Source: Anaerolineae bacterium
Lineage (GTDB): Bacteria > Chloroflexota > Anaerolineae > Aggregatilineales > Phototrophicaceae
Assembly: GCA_022824365.1 (NCBI GenBank)
Contig: JAJEAA010000026.1
Span: forward strand, 1 to 52,890
DNA: 52,890 nt
Direction: 5' to 3'
Shown: piece by piece, positions 40,314 to 48,654 of the stretch
Numbering within the stretch: position 1 is the first letter of the stretch
Layout of the letters: each line of letters starts with the position of its first letter
Notes under the pieces: model-generated
Database searches by the model: none
What the model was told of the DNA's origin: nothing
The model's input: only the letters and a program-made list of their open reading frames with translations
Position numbers and translations under genes: made by a program

Positions 40314-43136
40314 CTAGCGCGCGGCCGCCAGCGCGTTGCATGCCGGGCAGGAGCCATCAGGGCGGACTATCGCGTAACCCGCCTGCGGGTCAGCTTGGTA
40401 GTGAGTAAAGTCGATGTTCCAGACGATTAGCAAGGGCACTTGCCCGCTGCGTGAGGCGAGGGCGGCGGCTTGGGCAAGCCAGGTCGCTTGCTGCTGCAAG
40501 GTAACATTTTGCGCCCAATTGAAATAAGGCGGCAGGTTCGGCAAGCCTTCGGAAGTGAGATAACCCAATTCAGTGAAGCAAATTGGTTTACGCGTGATGC
40601 TGATGTAGCCATTGAGCATGCCGTAAAAATAGCGGGTGTAGTAATTGTCGCCGCGGGGGTCGCCGCTGGTTTGGCTGGGCGGCACAATGCCCTCGTTGTA
40701 ATGAGCGCCCACGCAGTCAAGGTAGTTCAAACCGCCGCCTTCCACCATTTGCCGCAGCCAGCGATTATCCGGCATCACCTGGTCCGGGTTATCGGCAACG
40801 CCGGTGGGAGCGGGCGCGGCGCTGATGACCATCGTATTCGGGTTAACTTGCTTGATCTTCGTGTAGGCTGTGGCCAGCATTTTGGCGTAGGCGATGCCGC
40901 TGATCTGCCCGCGGGGCCATTCGCGGTCGAGGTTCGGCTCGTTCCAAACTTCAATGGCATCGGCGCCCTGACCGGCGATCCGCTGCAGCCAGGATGTGTA
41001 GGAGTCAATATAGGACTCCCCGCCCGCGGCCAGTTCATGGGGATGGCCGACTGTGCCGATCAGTACTTTGAAGCCGCTGTTATGGGCGGCGCTGATGATT
41101 GGACCGACATCCTGAGGACCATGCCAATCGAAGCGTACTTGCTTCTTCATCCAGGTCATGCCGGCGCTGCGCATTGCCCCGATTGCGCGCGGGCTATTTG
41201 TTTCGGTAACGTGCCCGCCGATGGCGATACGGATGCTGCCAGCCGGGGGCGGAGCGCCGCCAAAGGTCGTGACCGGCGCGCTGATTGGAGCGCTGATCGG
41301 CGCGGCAACCGGACGCGGCACGGGGGTCGGCGTGGGCGTGGGCGTCGGTGTGGGCGTCGGTTGGAAGAGCGGCAAAACGGCGCCTTTACGCGCGCTCTGT
41401 ACGCCATCAGCGGCGATGACAGACCAATTGACGGCGTAATTGCCATCGGGCGCCTCCAGCGTCAAGACAAATTCCCGGCCAAGGCTGGCATCAACCTGAT
41501 CGAGCGAACCATCGGACCCATCAATCGACCAGCGCGCTCCCAATTGATTGGGTGGCGGTTCAGCGGGCAACTGCGAGCGATAGCGCTTGATAATCTGCGG
41601 CAAGCCGGCGAAGCGATCGGAAGCAAGCAGGTCGTCCAAAGCGATGCCGGCGAGCGAATAGATACCCAGGCGCTCCAGCCGATTGGATATTGCCGCCGCG
41701 TCAGCCAACCAGATTCTCGAGATAGCGGCGTCCGAGTCATCGAGATAGTCCAGATAAAGCAGGCGCAGGTCGCTGTCGATGCCGACGCGAGCGCGATAAC
41801 CGCTAAGCGAGGCGCGTATGACCGTGCCCGGCTCAATCGTGCCGGTATCGCTGATCGTCTCCGCGTCCAGCAATACATCACCCAGAGCCGCGAATGCCTC
41901 GTGCCAACCGATCGGCGTCGATACGCCATTGATCTCGCGCAGAGATCGTACGCTCAATGCCAGCAAGACCTTGCGCCTGTCGACCGCGCTGGCAGCTTGC
42001 CGCATCAGATTGTCGAGCGCGGCGGAGGAATTGGGCGCGAAGTCCAGCGGGTGGAGCGGCGCGCGCAACTGAAAATAATCGGCCGCAGCGCCAATCTGGG
42101 ACCAGTCGTAGGCGGCGCTTTTCCAACCGTCGCCTTCATCTCGTTCCGCCGGCACGACCACGCCCAACCGTAAATCTTTTTCCGCCAGGCTTTCGGCGAG
42201 GTCAACAATGAAACGCGAGAAATGATCGCGATAGGCCGCTGAGAAGCCTCGATAGTCTATGAAGACGCCATCGAAGCGGTTGAATACTGCCAGATTCGTG
42301 ATCTGCTTGACATGTTCTCGGCGCAGGGCCGGGCTGCTGATGATCTGCTCGACTGTGGTCCGGTCCAGCGCGCGGGGATCGACGAAGTTGCGCAGCAACG
42401 GCATGAACAGATAATCGGCATCGCTGCTGCCGCCCGGCGCCAGGCTGCCGATCAAACCGCCCTGCCCGGTCGGGCGCAAGCCGGCCGGTGACAGGATCGT
42501 CGCCAGCGTAGCAATTTCCGCGTCCAGATCCTGCATGACTTCTTGTGACAGCAAGACAATTGGCGGCGATACGCCATATTCAAAGATGGCGACGGCGCGC
42601 GGCAAAAATCGCGCTGACGCTTCCATGTATCCCCCCACGCGAGCGGCCGGCATGAACCGCCAACGCTGACCATCCCAGCCCCGCAGCGAGACAGGTTCAA
42701 GACTGGCAATGGCCGGCGGCAGCTCAAGTTCGATGCGCAAACCGTCCGTCGCTTCGCCACGGGTTTCGAGCACATAGAGGGGACTGCCCAAGGTCAAATC
42801 CGGCGGCAACTGGGCGAGCGCGCTCGGGAGCCAGGCCTGCTCCTCGCTGGCGCCGCTCGCCAGTTCGACGTCCGTCAGGCGCGTGACCTTGAGAACGATC
42901 TCGTCATGAGTCGCGTCCGACGCCAGGCTGAGGCGCAGTTCCTCATGGAAAAATTGAGCCGGCGTCCCGGCGCTGAGCGGCGTATAAGATAGGGACAGCA
43001 GGCGCTCGGCCAGGCTGAATGGCGGCAGGAAGAGGGCAGCGATAGCGAGAGCCACGGCAATGAGGCCGGACGCGATGGCGATATGCCAGCAGCCGGAGGG
43101 GCGGCGGCGTTGTAGTGGGTGAAGTCGTTCTGTCAT
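40314..43136 (-). CDS. Two-domain exported protein: GH18-like barrel, PT repeat linker, clan-A hydrolase-like barrel
   Basis: A membrane helix (about 20-42) opens a 940-residue protein. Residues about 190-560 resemble a GH18/spore-germination-type barrel: DGVFIDYRGF is the strand-4 motif, where chitinases read DxxDxDxE; here the catalytic Glu is not in its place (YR instead), so this part may only bind sugar. After a (PT)n linker (about 625-650) comes a second barrel like the next two gene products: VWNEPNLDREW with the acid Glu and FTELGY with the nucleophile. The start at 43136 (MTERLH) is preferred; an upstream frame to 43196 runs into duplicated aldolase DNA. First gene of the operon. Confidence 0.78.
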   Translation of the reverse strand: MTERLHPLQRRRPSGCWHIAIASGLIAVALAIAALFLPPFSLAERLLSLSYTPLSAGTPAQFFHEELRLSLASDATHDEIVLKVTRLTDVELASGASEEQAWLPSALAQLPPDLTLGSPLYVLETRGEATDGLRIELELPPAIASLEPVSLRGWDGQRWRFMPAARVGGYMEASARFLPRAVAIFEYGVSPPIVLLSQEVMQDLDAEIATLATILSPAGLRPTGQGGLIGSLAPGGSSDADYLFMPLLRNFVDPRALDRTTVEQIISSPALRREHVKQITNLAVFNRFDGVFIDYRGFSAAYRDHFSRFIVDLAESLAEKDLRLGVVVPAERDEGDGWKSAAYDWSQIGAAADYFQLRAPLHPLDFAPNSSAALDNLMRQAASAVDRRKVLLALSVRSLREINGVSTPIGWHEAFAALGDVLLDAETISDTGTIEPGTVIRASLSGYRARVGIDSDLRLLYLDYLDDSDAAISRIWLADAAAISNRLERLGIYSLAGIALDDLLASDRFAGLPQIIKRYRSQLPAEPPPNQLGARWSIDGSDGSLDQVDASLGREFVLTLEAPDGNYAVNWSVIAADGVQSARKGAVLPLFQPTPTPTPTPTPTPVPRPVAAPISAPISAPVTTFGGAPPPAGSIRIAIGGHVTETNSPRAIGAMRSAGMTWMKKQVRFDWHGPQDVGPIISAAHNSGFKVLIGTVGHPHELAAGGESYIDSYTSWLQRIAGQGADAIEVWNEPNLDREWPRGQISGIAYAKMLATAYTKIKQVNPNTMVISAAPAPTGVADNPDQVMPDNRWLRQMVEGGGLNYLDCVGAHYNEGIVPPSQTSGDPRGDNYYTRYFYGMLNGYISITRKPICFTELGYLTSEGLPNLPPYFNWAQNVTLQQQATWLAQAAALASRSGQVPLLIVWNIDFTHYQADPQAGYAIVRPDGSCPACNALAAAR
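41321..41361. repeat. Short tandem repeat coding the (PT)n linker
   Basis: Hexamer-like GGGCGT/GGGCGTC units repeated about six times inside the 940-residue protein gene; they encode alternating Pro-Thr and are prone to length change. Confidence 0.7.
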
Positions 43137-43158
43137 TTCGAAACTTGCAGCCTTTAGC

Positions 43159-43276
43159 TCACCTTTCCACCCCACTCCGCGCGCTCCGCACCGCATTCAC
43201 CAGGATACGCGCCCGGCTCCGCAACCGCGATTTCGACCAAATCCCATCCCCCACCAGCCAGCCGCTCATGCCGCAT
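43159..43276 (-). pseudogene. Remnant of the 3' end of a KDPG-aldolase-family gene
   Basis: On the - strand the frame reads CGMSGWLVGDGIWSKS and so on, ending at a TGA (43159-43161). It matches the last 36 residues of the intact aldolase gene with only two amino-acid changes (G to S, T to I), while the DNA differs at 9 of about 106 bases, mostly at silent positions. Upstream of residue 'C' the similarity stops abruptly and a stop codon is in frame. It is thus the tail of a second, homologous gene whose body is lost. Confidence 0.8.
43170..43275. repeat. Direct repeat copy A (partner at 43615-43720)
   Basis: 106 bases, about 91% identical to 43615-43720, same orientation, offset 445 bases. 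The two copies bracket the poly-C gene. Confidence 0.85.
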
Positions 43277-43299
43277 CATGTACTGGCATTCTCCCTAGG

Positions 43300-43557
43300 C
43301 TACAGCGCCAAATTACCCAAGTTCGGGGGGGGGGGGGGGATATTTTCGCTTGGACTAACCGTCTCTTCCAGAATCGCAGTCTGGCCAGGCTGCATTTTCA
43401 GCCACATAAGCCGCTCGGGATTATTGTTGAATAGTCTCGCCAACGTATAGGCGCTCTCTTCATCGAGTTCGCTGCCGTCTTCATTCTCGAAATACAGAGT
43501 GCCGTCAAGTATATCGCCCTCGAGCATTGCTCGGATCCGCCGTTTCTCTGCCATCAT
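43300..43557 (-). CDS. Small protein with a poly-C tract in its 3' end, unknown function
   Basis: An 85-residue protein that I do not recognise: MMAEKRRIRAMLEGDILDG, an acidic middle (FENEDGSELDEES), a hydrophobic-basic part (LMWLKMQPGQT) and the end ENIPPPPPNLGNLAL. Fifteen consecutive C (43325-43339) encode the proline run, 8 codons before the stop; gain or loss of one base would change the C-terminus. AAGGG lies 6 bases before the ATG at 43557, and TATAAT (- strand 43606-43611) lies about 50 bases upstream, inside the stop region of the aldolase gene. It is bracketed by two copies of the aldolase 3' end. Confidence 0.6.
   Translation of the reverse strand: MMAEKRRIRAMLEGDILDGTLYFENEDGSELDEESAYTLARLFNNNPERLMWLKMQPGQTAILEETVSPSENIPPPPPNLGNLAL
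43325..43339. repeat. Homopolymer G15 (C15 on the coding strand)
   Basis: Longest homopolymer in the window. It may be a real slippage tract or a sequencing/assembly artefact; poly-G is a known failure of two-colour Illumina chemistry. Confidence 0.9.
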
Positions 43558-43606
43558 TGAATCCCTTCGATAATTGTCATCGCCCCTGCCGCAAATACAA
43601 ACTCGA

Positions 43607-44254
43607 TTATACTCCCCCACTCCGCGCGCTCCGCACCGCGTTCACCAGGATACGCGCCCGGCTCCGCAGCCGCGACTTCGACCAGGTTCCATCGCCCACC
43701 AGCCAGCCGCCCATCCCGCAAGCGACCGCGCCCGCCCCCAAGAAAGCGCGCGCATTCTGATCATTCATCGCGCCGTTGCACATGAAACTCATATGATTCA
43801 GCGGACCGAACATCGCCTCGAAATAATCAATGCCCAGCGCGCCGATGGGAAAGACCTTCAGCAGCTTCACACCCATTGACCAGGCCGCCACCGCCTCCGA
43901 TGGCGTGGCCACACCCGGACCCATCAGAACATCCCGCTCCATGACGGCCTCCACCACCGTCGGTTGAAAGGCGGGCGAAACCACGAAATCCGCGCCAGCG
44001 TCAAGCGCCGCCCGAGCCGATTCAGTATCGAGGACCGTGCCCATGCCCACGCAAGCCTCGGCGCCGTATTCAGCTTTGAGCGCCTGCATCGCCGCGATCG
44101 GCGATTCCGAGTTCATCATCAACTCGAATACGTTGATGCCCTCGTTCATCAGCACTTGGCTGACCGGCAGCGCAACCTCCGGCGGAAAGGCGCCGCGCAT
44201 CCCGGCGACTATGCCACCGGCTGTGATGACCTCTAATGCCTCTTCGCTGTCCAT
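43607..44254 (-). CDS. KDPG/KHG-aldolase-family protein
   Basis: Class I aldolase that should cleave a 2-keto-3-deoxy-sugar phosphate to pyruvate and an aldehyde. Family features: INVFELMMNSESPIAAM (strand with the conserved Glu), GMGTVLD, FVVSPAFQPTVV, GPGVATPSEAVAAW and the Schiff-base lysine in VKLLKVFP. The length of 215 is normal. ATG 44254 is chosen because GGTGGAG lies just upstream; the frame continues to 44362 without an RBS. A promoter is seen at 44304-44332. It is divergent from a glycerate kinase gene, which suggests a sugar-acid breakdown route. Its last 36 codons are duplicated at 43159. Confidence 0.9.
   Translation of the reverse strand: MDSEEALEVITAGGIVAGMRGAFPPEVALPVSQVLMNEGINVFELMMNSESPIAAMQALKAEYGAEACVGMGTVLDTESARAALDAGADFVVSPAFQPTVVEAVMERDVLMGPGVATPSEAVAAWSMGVKLLKVFPIGALGIDYFEAMFGPLNHMSFMCNGAMNDQNARAFLGAGAVACGMGGWLVGDGTWSKSRLRSRARILVNAVRSARSGGV
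43615..43720. repeat. Direct repeat copy B (within the intact aldolase gene)
   Basis: Partner of 43170-43275; covers the last 35 or so codons of the aldolase gene. Confidence 0.85.
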
Positions 44255-44303
44255 CTCTCCACCCGCCTTCAAGCTGCTATAATCCAGTCGACAATATCTG
44301 TTA

Positions 44304-44332
44304 ATCATAGTGTTTGGGGCGCAATTTGCCAA
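44304..44332 (-). promoter_or_regulatory. Promoter TTGGCA-N17-TATGAT for the aldolase gene
   Basis: On the - strand TTGGCA (44332-44327) and TATGAT (44309-44304) have a 17-base spacer and lie 50 bases before the start codon. The remaining part of the 222-base divergent gap, towards glycerate kinase, shows no clear promoter. Confidence 0.6.
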
Positions 44333-44476
44333 TGAATGAACGCGAGCGACTGCCGAAGACATAATGTCACTGCATGGTCACGGAATAATTCCCTGTGTCC
44401 ACGATGGTAAAACCTGCGTCAATCGCTTATGCGCCGCAAGTCCTTAAAATCCGCCAAATCATAATAAGGAGAGCGA

Positions 44477-45625
44477 GTGAAGATTCTGATTTGCTCCGGC
44501 ACCTTCAAAGAAAGCCTGACCGCTGCTGAGGCCTGCGCCGCTATCGCAAACGGGTTGCGAGAGTCCGGGCTGAACGCCGATATCGAGCCATTGCCGATCG
44601 CGGACGGCGGCAATGGCACATTGGACGCCTTCCTCGCAAGCGGCGGTCAGCGAATTGCGCTTTCTGTGCTTGATCCCTTGCAGCGCCAAATTCGCGCCGA
44701 ATACGGACTGATCGATTCCGGCGGCACGGCCGTCATCGAGATGGCGCTCGCTTCGGGCTTGGAACTCCTAAAGCCCGCGGAGCTAGACCCGCTGCGCGCG
44801 ACCACTTACGGTACCGGTCAGTTGATGAATGATGCGCTGGAACGCGGCGTCAAACGCATTGTCATCGGCTTGGGCGGCAGCGCCACTGTGGACGGCGGCA
44901 TGGGCTGCTTGCAGGCGCTGGGCCTCAAGTTGCTGGATGCCTCCGGTCAACCGATTTCAGCCGGCGGCGCTGGCTTGGCCGATATCGCCAAGATTGACGA
45001 CAGCGGTCTTGACGCGCGCTGGCGGGACATCAATATCATCATCGCCTCCGATGTCGAGAATCCGACCCTCGGCGAGAAAGGCGCGGCGCATGTGTTTGGG
45101 CCGCAGAAAGGCGCCGGTCCCGCCATGGTTGAGCAGCTTGAGCACAATCTGGAACACTGCTTCACAGCCGTTTACCAGCAGCGCGGCGTTGATGTCCGCC
45201 ATGTCAAAGGCGGCGGCGCGGCCGGCGGATTCGCGGCTGGACTGATGGCTTTTCTATCTTGCGAGATTGTCTCCGGCATCGACCTGGTTTTGGAGCAGAA
45301 TCGCTTCCGAGAGAAGCTAGACGGCGCCGCCCTGGTCATCACTGGCGAAGGCCGGATCGACGCTCAGACGTTGGATGGCAAGGGACCGCAGGGCGTGGCC
45401 AAACTGGCGGCCGCGCGCGGCCTGCCGACCATCGCTCTCGTTGGCGGCCTGAATATCGATGACGCCCTGCTGCATCAAGCCGGCGTGCATGCCGCCTTTT
45501 CCATCGTCGATAAGCCGATGCCCCTACAGAAGGCGCTAGCGGATGCGGAGGATCTGCTGCGTCGGGCGGCGCTGCGCCTAGGTTACGTGCTGCAACTGCG
45601 AGTCACAGAAGGTCATGAGCGCTGA
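44477..45625 (+). CDS. Glycerate kinase (GK1/GlxK family)
   Basis: Phosphorylates D-glycerate, linking sugar-acid and glyoxylate breakdown to glycolysis. Family motifs are CSGTFKESLTAAEA, PIADGGNGTLDA, GLGGSATVDGGMG, DVENPTLGEKGAAHVFGPQKG, GGGAAGGFAAGL and TGEGRIDAQTLDGKGP. GTG 44477 has AAGGAG 7 bases upstream. At 382 residues it has normal length. Divergent to the aldolase: together they could process 2-keto-3-deoxy sugar acids to glycerate phosphate and pyruvate; the tartronate-semialdehyde reductase step is not seen here. Confidence 0.93.
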   Translation: MKILICSGTFKESLTAAEACAAIANGLRESGLNADIEPLPIADGGNGTLDAFLASGGQRIALSVLDPLQRQIRAEYGLIDSGGTAVIEMALASGLELLKPAELDPLRATTYGTGQLMNDALERGVKRIVIGLGGSATVDGGMGCLQALGLKLLDASGQPISAGGAGLADIAKIDDSGLDARWRDINIIIASDVENPTLGEKGAAHVFGPQKGAGPAMVEQLEHNLEHCFTAVYQQRGVDVRHVKGGGAAGGFAAGLMAFLSCEIVSGIDLVLEQNRFREKLDGAALVITGEGRIDAQTLDGKGPQGVAKLAAARGLPTIALVGGLNIDDALLHQAGVHAAFSIVDKPMPLQKALADAEDLLRRAALRLGYVLQLRVTEGHER

Positions 45626-45664
45626 CTTCTTTTGTTTCGCCTGTCCTGGCGGCCAGAACTGCCC

Positions 45665-45670
45665 TAGAAT
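45665..45670 (+). promoter_or_regulatory. -10-like TAGAAT before proB
   Basis: Located 22 bases before the proB ATG, so the message would begin very close to the start codon. The -35 region is poor. Confidence 0.3.
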
Positions 45671-45691
45671 GCCCCTTGAAAGGGACAGCAG

Positions 45692-46786
45692 ATGCAACGA
45701 ATTGTTCTCAAACTCGGCACCAGCGTCTTGACCAAGGGCACCGCCCGGCTGAACCGCCAGCGGATGCTCGAATTGGTGCAGCAGGTTGCCGCGCTCCACG
45801 ACGAAGGCTGCGAGCTTATCGTCGTCTCTTCGGGCGCGCAGACCGCCGGCCGCGAACGCCTAGAATTCCCCGATCTTGGCAAATCCGTGCCGGCCAAGCA
45901 GATGCTCAGCGCCGTCGGACAGAGCTGCCTCATGCACGTCTATCAAGATCTCTTCGAGATTTTTGCGATTAACGTGGCGCAAATCCTGCTGACGCGTGAT
46001 GACCTCAGCGATCGTGTGCGCTATCTGAATGCCCGCGATACCCTGCATACGCTGATCGAGCAACGAATCATCCCGATCGTCAACGAAAACGATACCATCG
46101 CCACCGATGAAATCCGCGTCGGCGACAACGACAATCTCTCCGCGCTGGTCGCGAGCGTGGTCGATGCCGACCTGCTTGTCATCCTCACAGACCAGCCGGG
46201 CATCTTCACCGATGATCCGCGCAAGAACCCCGAAGCGGCGCTGATACAGAACGTCAGGCATATCTCGGACGACTTGTTTAAGCTGGCCGGCGGCGCTGGC
46301 AGCAACATCGGCACCGGCGGCATGGTGACCAAAGTCCAGGCGGCGCGGATCGCCAGCCGCAGCGGCATCAAAACGATTATCGCCAGCGGCAGCGAACCGC
46401 AAGTCCTCAGCCGCATCGCAGTCGGCGAGAATATCGGTACGCTTATCGAACCCGAACGCAACCGCTCGGATAGTCGCAAACGCTGGCTGCTGACAGATCG
46501 GGCGCAAGGCTCGGTATTGGTGGACGCCGGCGCCGCGCGTGTGCTGCTCAAAGGCGGCGCAAGCCTCCTGCCAGTTGGCATACGCGAAGTACGCGGCGAC
46601 TTCGAGCGTGGGGCGAAATTGTCCGTGCTTTCGCCGGAAGGCAACGAGATCGCCCACGGCCTGAGCAATTACAGCAGCGCCGATCTGCGCCAGATCAGCG
46701 GCCAGAAATCGAACAAGATCGTCGACATCCTCGGCTACAGCTATGGCGACGCCGCGCTCCATCGCAATAACCTGGCGCTCCTGTAA
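45692..46786 (+). CDS. proB: Glutamate 5-kinase
   Basis: First step of proline synthesis: phosphorylates glutamate for ProA. The amino-acid-kinase domain is clear: VLKLGTSVLTKG, VVSSGAQTAGRERL (usually SSGA.aaG), NENDTIATDEIRVGDNDNLSA, LTDQPGIFTDDPRKNP and GTGGMVTKVQAA. A C-terminal PUA domain (about 270-364) is present, as in most bacteria. ATG 45692 follows a weak AGGGACAG. The gene lies 1.9 kb from proA, with two unrelated genes between, so the usual proBA operon is broken. Confidence 0.95.
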   Translation: MQRIVLKLGTSVLTKGTARLNRQRMLELVQQVAALHDEGCELIVVSSGAQTAGRERLEFPDLGKSVPAKQMLSAVGQSCLMHVYQDLFEIFAINVAQILLTRDDLSDRVRYLNARDTLHTLIEQRIIPIVNENDTIATDEIRVGDNDNLSALVASVVDADLLVILTDQPGIFTDDPRKNPEAALIQNVRHISDDLFKLAGGAGSNIGTGGMVTKVQAARIASRSGIKTIIASGSEPQVLSRIAVGENIGTLIEPERNRSDSRKRWLLTDRAQGSVLVDAGAARVLLKGGASLLPVGIREVRGDFERGAKLSVLSPEGNEIAHGLSNYSSADLRQISGQKSNKIVDILGYSYGDAALHRNNLALL

Positions 46787-46866
46787 ACAAGCGCTCCACA
46801 GGCGCAACACAAATATAAAGCGAACTATGTTAGACTCATGGCAACTGGGATGAGGACGAGACAGCC

Positions 46867-47454
46867 ATGGAAGTGAAAAAGCGCCTCTACACTGTGGATG
46901 ATGTTTGGGCGATGCAGCGCCAGCCGGGCAATGCGGACAAGAAATATGAACTGATAAACGGAGAACTTGTCGAAATGTCGCCAGCTAATCTCTTTCATTC
47001 ATGGCTTGCGCCAGAAATTGCCAGTTTCATCCGCAGTTATGCAAGAGTTCAAGACCTTGGCTACGTTTTCGTCGAGGGCGGGTTTTCACCTCCCGATGAT
47101 CATACTACATTGCTCGCGCCCGATGTCGCTTATGTGCAAAAAGAAAGGACCCCATTGCCACTTCCCCAGACCTTCGCCGGTTTCATGCCCGACCTTGCTG
47201 TAGAAATCATGTCGCCGAGCAATACTATCCCAGAGTTGCGCCGAAAAGCAGCCATTTACCTGAATAACAGTACCCGCGCTGTGTGGATCGTGAATCCAAC
47301 GGAACGCCAGGTTGAAGTCTGCCGCCGAACTGAAGACGGCGCAATCGAAGTCGAAGTCATCGGCATCGATGGCTCGCTTTCCGGCGAAGACATTCTGCCC
47401 GGCTTCGAACTGGCTCTCCGCGAGCTGTTGCCGCCCCACACCGCCCAGCGCTAA
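46867..47454 (+). CDS. Uma2-family (DUF820) putative PD-(D/E)xK endonuclease
   Basis: A 195-residue protein of the restriction-endonuclease-like fold. Visible features: YELINGELVEMSPANLFHS, LLAPDVAYV (PD motif), DLAVEIMSPSN (ExM motif), RRKAAIYLNNSTRAVWIVNP, which supplies the lysine. Members multiply in cyanobacteria and Chloroflexota; no physiological role is established and many are thought to be mobile-element derived. AGGACG is 8 bases before ATG 46867. Its stop overlaps that of the convergent membrane protein gene by 4 bases. It splits proB from proA. Confidence 0.88.
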   Translation: MEVKKRLYTVDDVWAMQRQPGNADKKYELINGELVEMSPANLFHSWLAPEIASFIRSYARVQDLGYVFVEGGFSPPDDHTTLLAPDVAYVQKERTPLPLPQTFAGFMPDLAVEIMSPSNTIPELRRKAAIYLNNSTRAVWIVNPTERQVEVCRRTEDGAIEVEVIGIDGSLSGEDILPGFELALRELLPPHTAQR

Positions 47455-48473
47455 TCGCCGCGCCCCGCCCCCGCCAGCCGCAACATGCTAATGCGGCTGC
47501 TCGCCCAAGCGCCCGCCAGATATATCCAGTACATGATGAAAAGCGCCAGATACTCTATTAGCGGGATGCGCAGCGCCTCATTCACCTGATAAGGCTCTCG
47601 CATCAGCAAATACACGTACAAGACCAATATGAGAAACGATCCGTAGAAGGCTTGCCGGACCCAGGGCTTCAGCCCCAAGCCATGCATCTGAGTGACCAGA
47701 AAGATCGCCGCGAAACCGAAAAAGAACATTGGCCAGATATCGCTGCTCTGGTTCAGCGCGACCTGAAAGGCGTGTGGCAAAACCAGAATCTCCAGCAGAA
47801 ACATCCAACGCTTGTTCAGATGAACGCGCGTGAACATCAGCGACCCCTGCGCCATCACCAGGACGACATGAATGAAGCCAATTAAGTGTCCCCAAGTCGG
47901 TTCCATTGGGTGAAACCAGAAGGTATAGATGACGGCAAAGCTGAAAAAATAACCGTGATATCGCCTCAACCCGTCGGTAAATGCCCGGCGGAAACTTACC
48001 TTCCGGCCAAAGAACAATCCGCGCCGCTGGTTTTCCATGCCGAGAACGATTATCAGCATCAGCGCGACGGCGAATTGCGCCGTCCAACTGGGCAGGTCCT
48101 GCGCGATGCCATCGTAGAAAATCAGCGTCTGAAGATAATGCAGGACAATAAATGCGAGATTGATGCCCAGCGCCCACAGATTCACCGGGCGCAAGGTATT
48201 GCCATAATCACGCCTGCGGTAGCGCTTCTGAGCATAAAGGATCGTGCCCCAAATTAGCAGTTGATGCAGCGCAAAGCCCAACCAGGCGGTGAGCTGTCCC
48301 CAGGCGCTCTGCTCAGCCAACTGCCATTCGTAGACCAGGGGATCTTGCGGATGCGGTATCAGCTCAAATTGGCTTAGCGCGCCACCCATAGCGACAATCG
48401 CGGCGCAGAGCGCGACCGAAAAGATGATACTCCAGTTGACGATCTGCTTGGCGTCTACGCGGTCAAGCAACAT
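47451..48473 (-). CDS. Nine- to ten-helix membrane protein of unknown function
   Basis: I do not recognise this 340-residue protein. Hydrophobic helices occur near 14-34, 60-78, 100-120, 128-146, 175-192, 197-216, 225-242, 250-270, 278-295 and 306-326. Conserved-looking polar residues within helices include FALHQLL, TFWFHPMEPTWGHLIGF and VLPHAFQVALNQ, with histidines that could bind metal or heme, but this is a guess. ATG 48473 has GGAG 8 bases upstream and is preferred to GTG 48494. A TATAAT box lies about 45 bases upstream on the same strand. It is encoded against the flow of the proline genes. Confidence 0.7.
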   Translation of the reverse strand: MLLDRVDAKQIVNWSIIFSVALCAAIVAMGGALSQFELIPHPQDPLVYEWQLAEQSAWGQLTAWLGFALHQLLIWGTILYAQKRYRRRDYGNTLRPVNLWALGINLAFIVLHYLQTLIFYDGIAQDLPSWTAQFAVALMLIIVLGMENQRRGLFFGRKVSFRRAFTDGLRRYHGYFFSFAVIYTFWFHPMEPTWGHLIGFIHVVLVMAQGSLMFTRVHLNKRWMFLLEILVLPHAFQVALNQSSDIWPMFFFGFAAIFLVTQMHGLGLKPWVRQAFYGSFLILVLYVYLLMREPYQVNEALRIPLIEYLALFIMYWIYLAGAWASSRISMLRLAGAGRGD

Positions 48474-48514
48474 TGTCTTGTCTCCAATGTTCACATTTGC
48501 AAACCTTGTATAGC

Positions 48515-48520
48515 ATTATA
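48515..48520 (-). promoter_or_regulatory. -10-like TATAAT before the membrane protein gene
   Basis: Perfect TATAAT on the - strand about 45 bases before ATG 48473; no matching -35. The 181-base divergent gap to proA contains TTGAAA-N16-GTAAAT (48589-48616), a weak promoter candidate for proA. Confidence 0.35.
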
Positions 48521-48654
48521 AGCGCTGCTGCGCAACAATCTGACGAGACGCGACTAAGCGCGCTGGCATGCAAATTCAATTCAAGCCGTTGAAATTTGGC
48601 GGCGCCTGTAGTAAATCTGGTAGATGATGAAGCGAGCCGAGAGAAGACAAGCCC

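Noticed and set aside
40470..42173. 567-codon + strand frame inside the 940-residue hydrolase-like gene
   Set aside because: The - strand frame has motifs, anchor and linker; the + frame has none and no RBS.
44278..44283. TATAAT on the + strand as the glycerate kinase promoter
   Set aside because: It is about 200 bases from the start codon and has no -35; it also falls in the leader of the divergent aldolase gene.
46867..47454. Active restriction-modification system
   Set aside because: Only a Uma2-type nuclease-fold gene is present, with no methyltransferase or specificity gene beside it.
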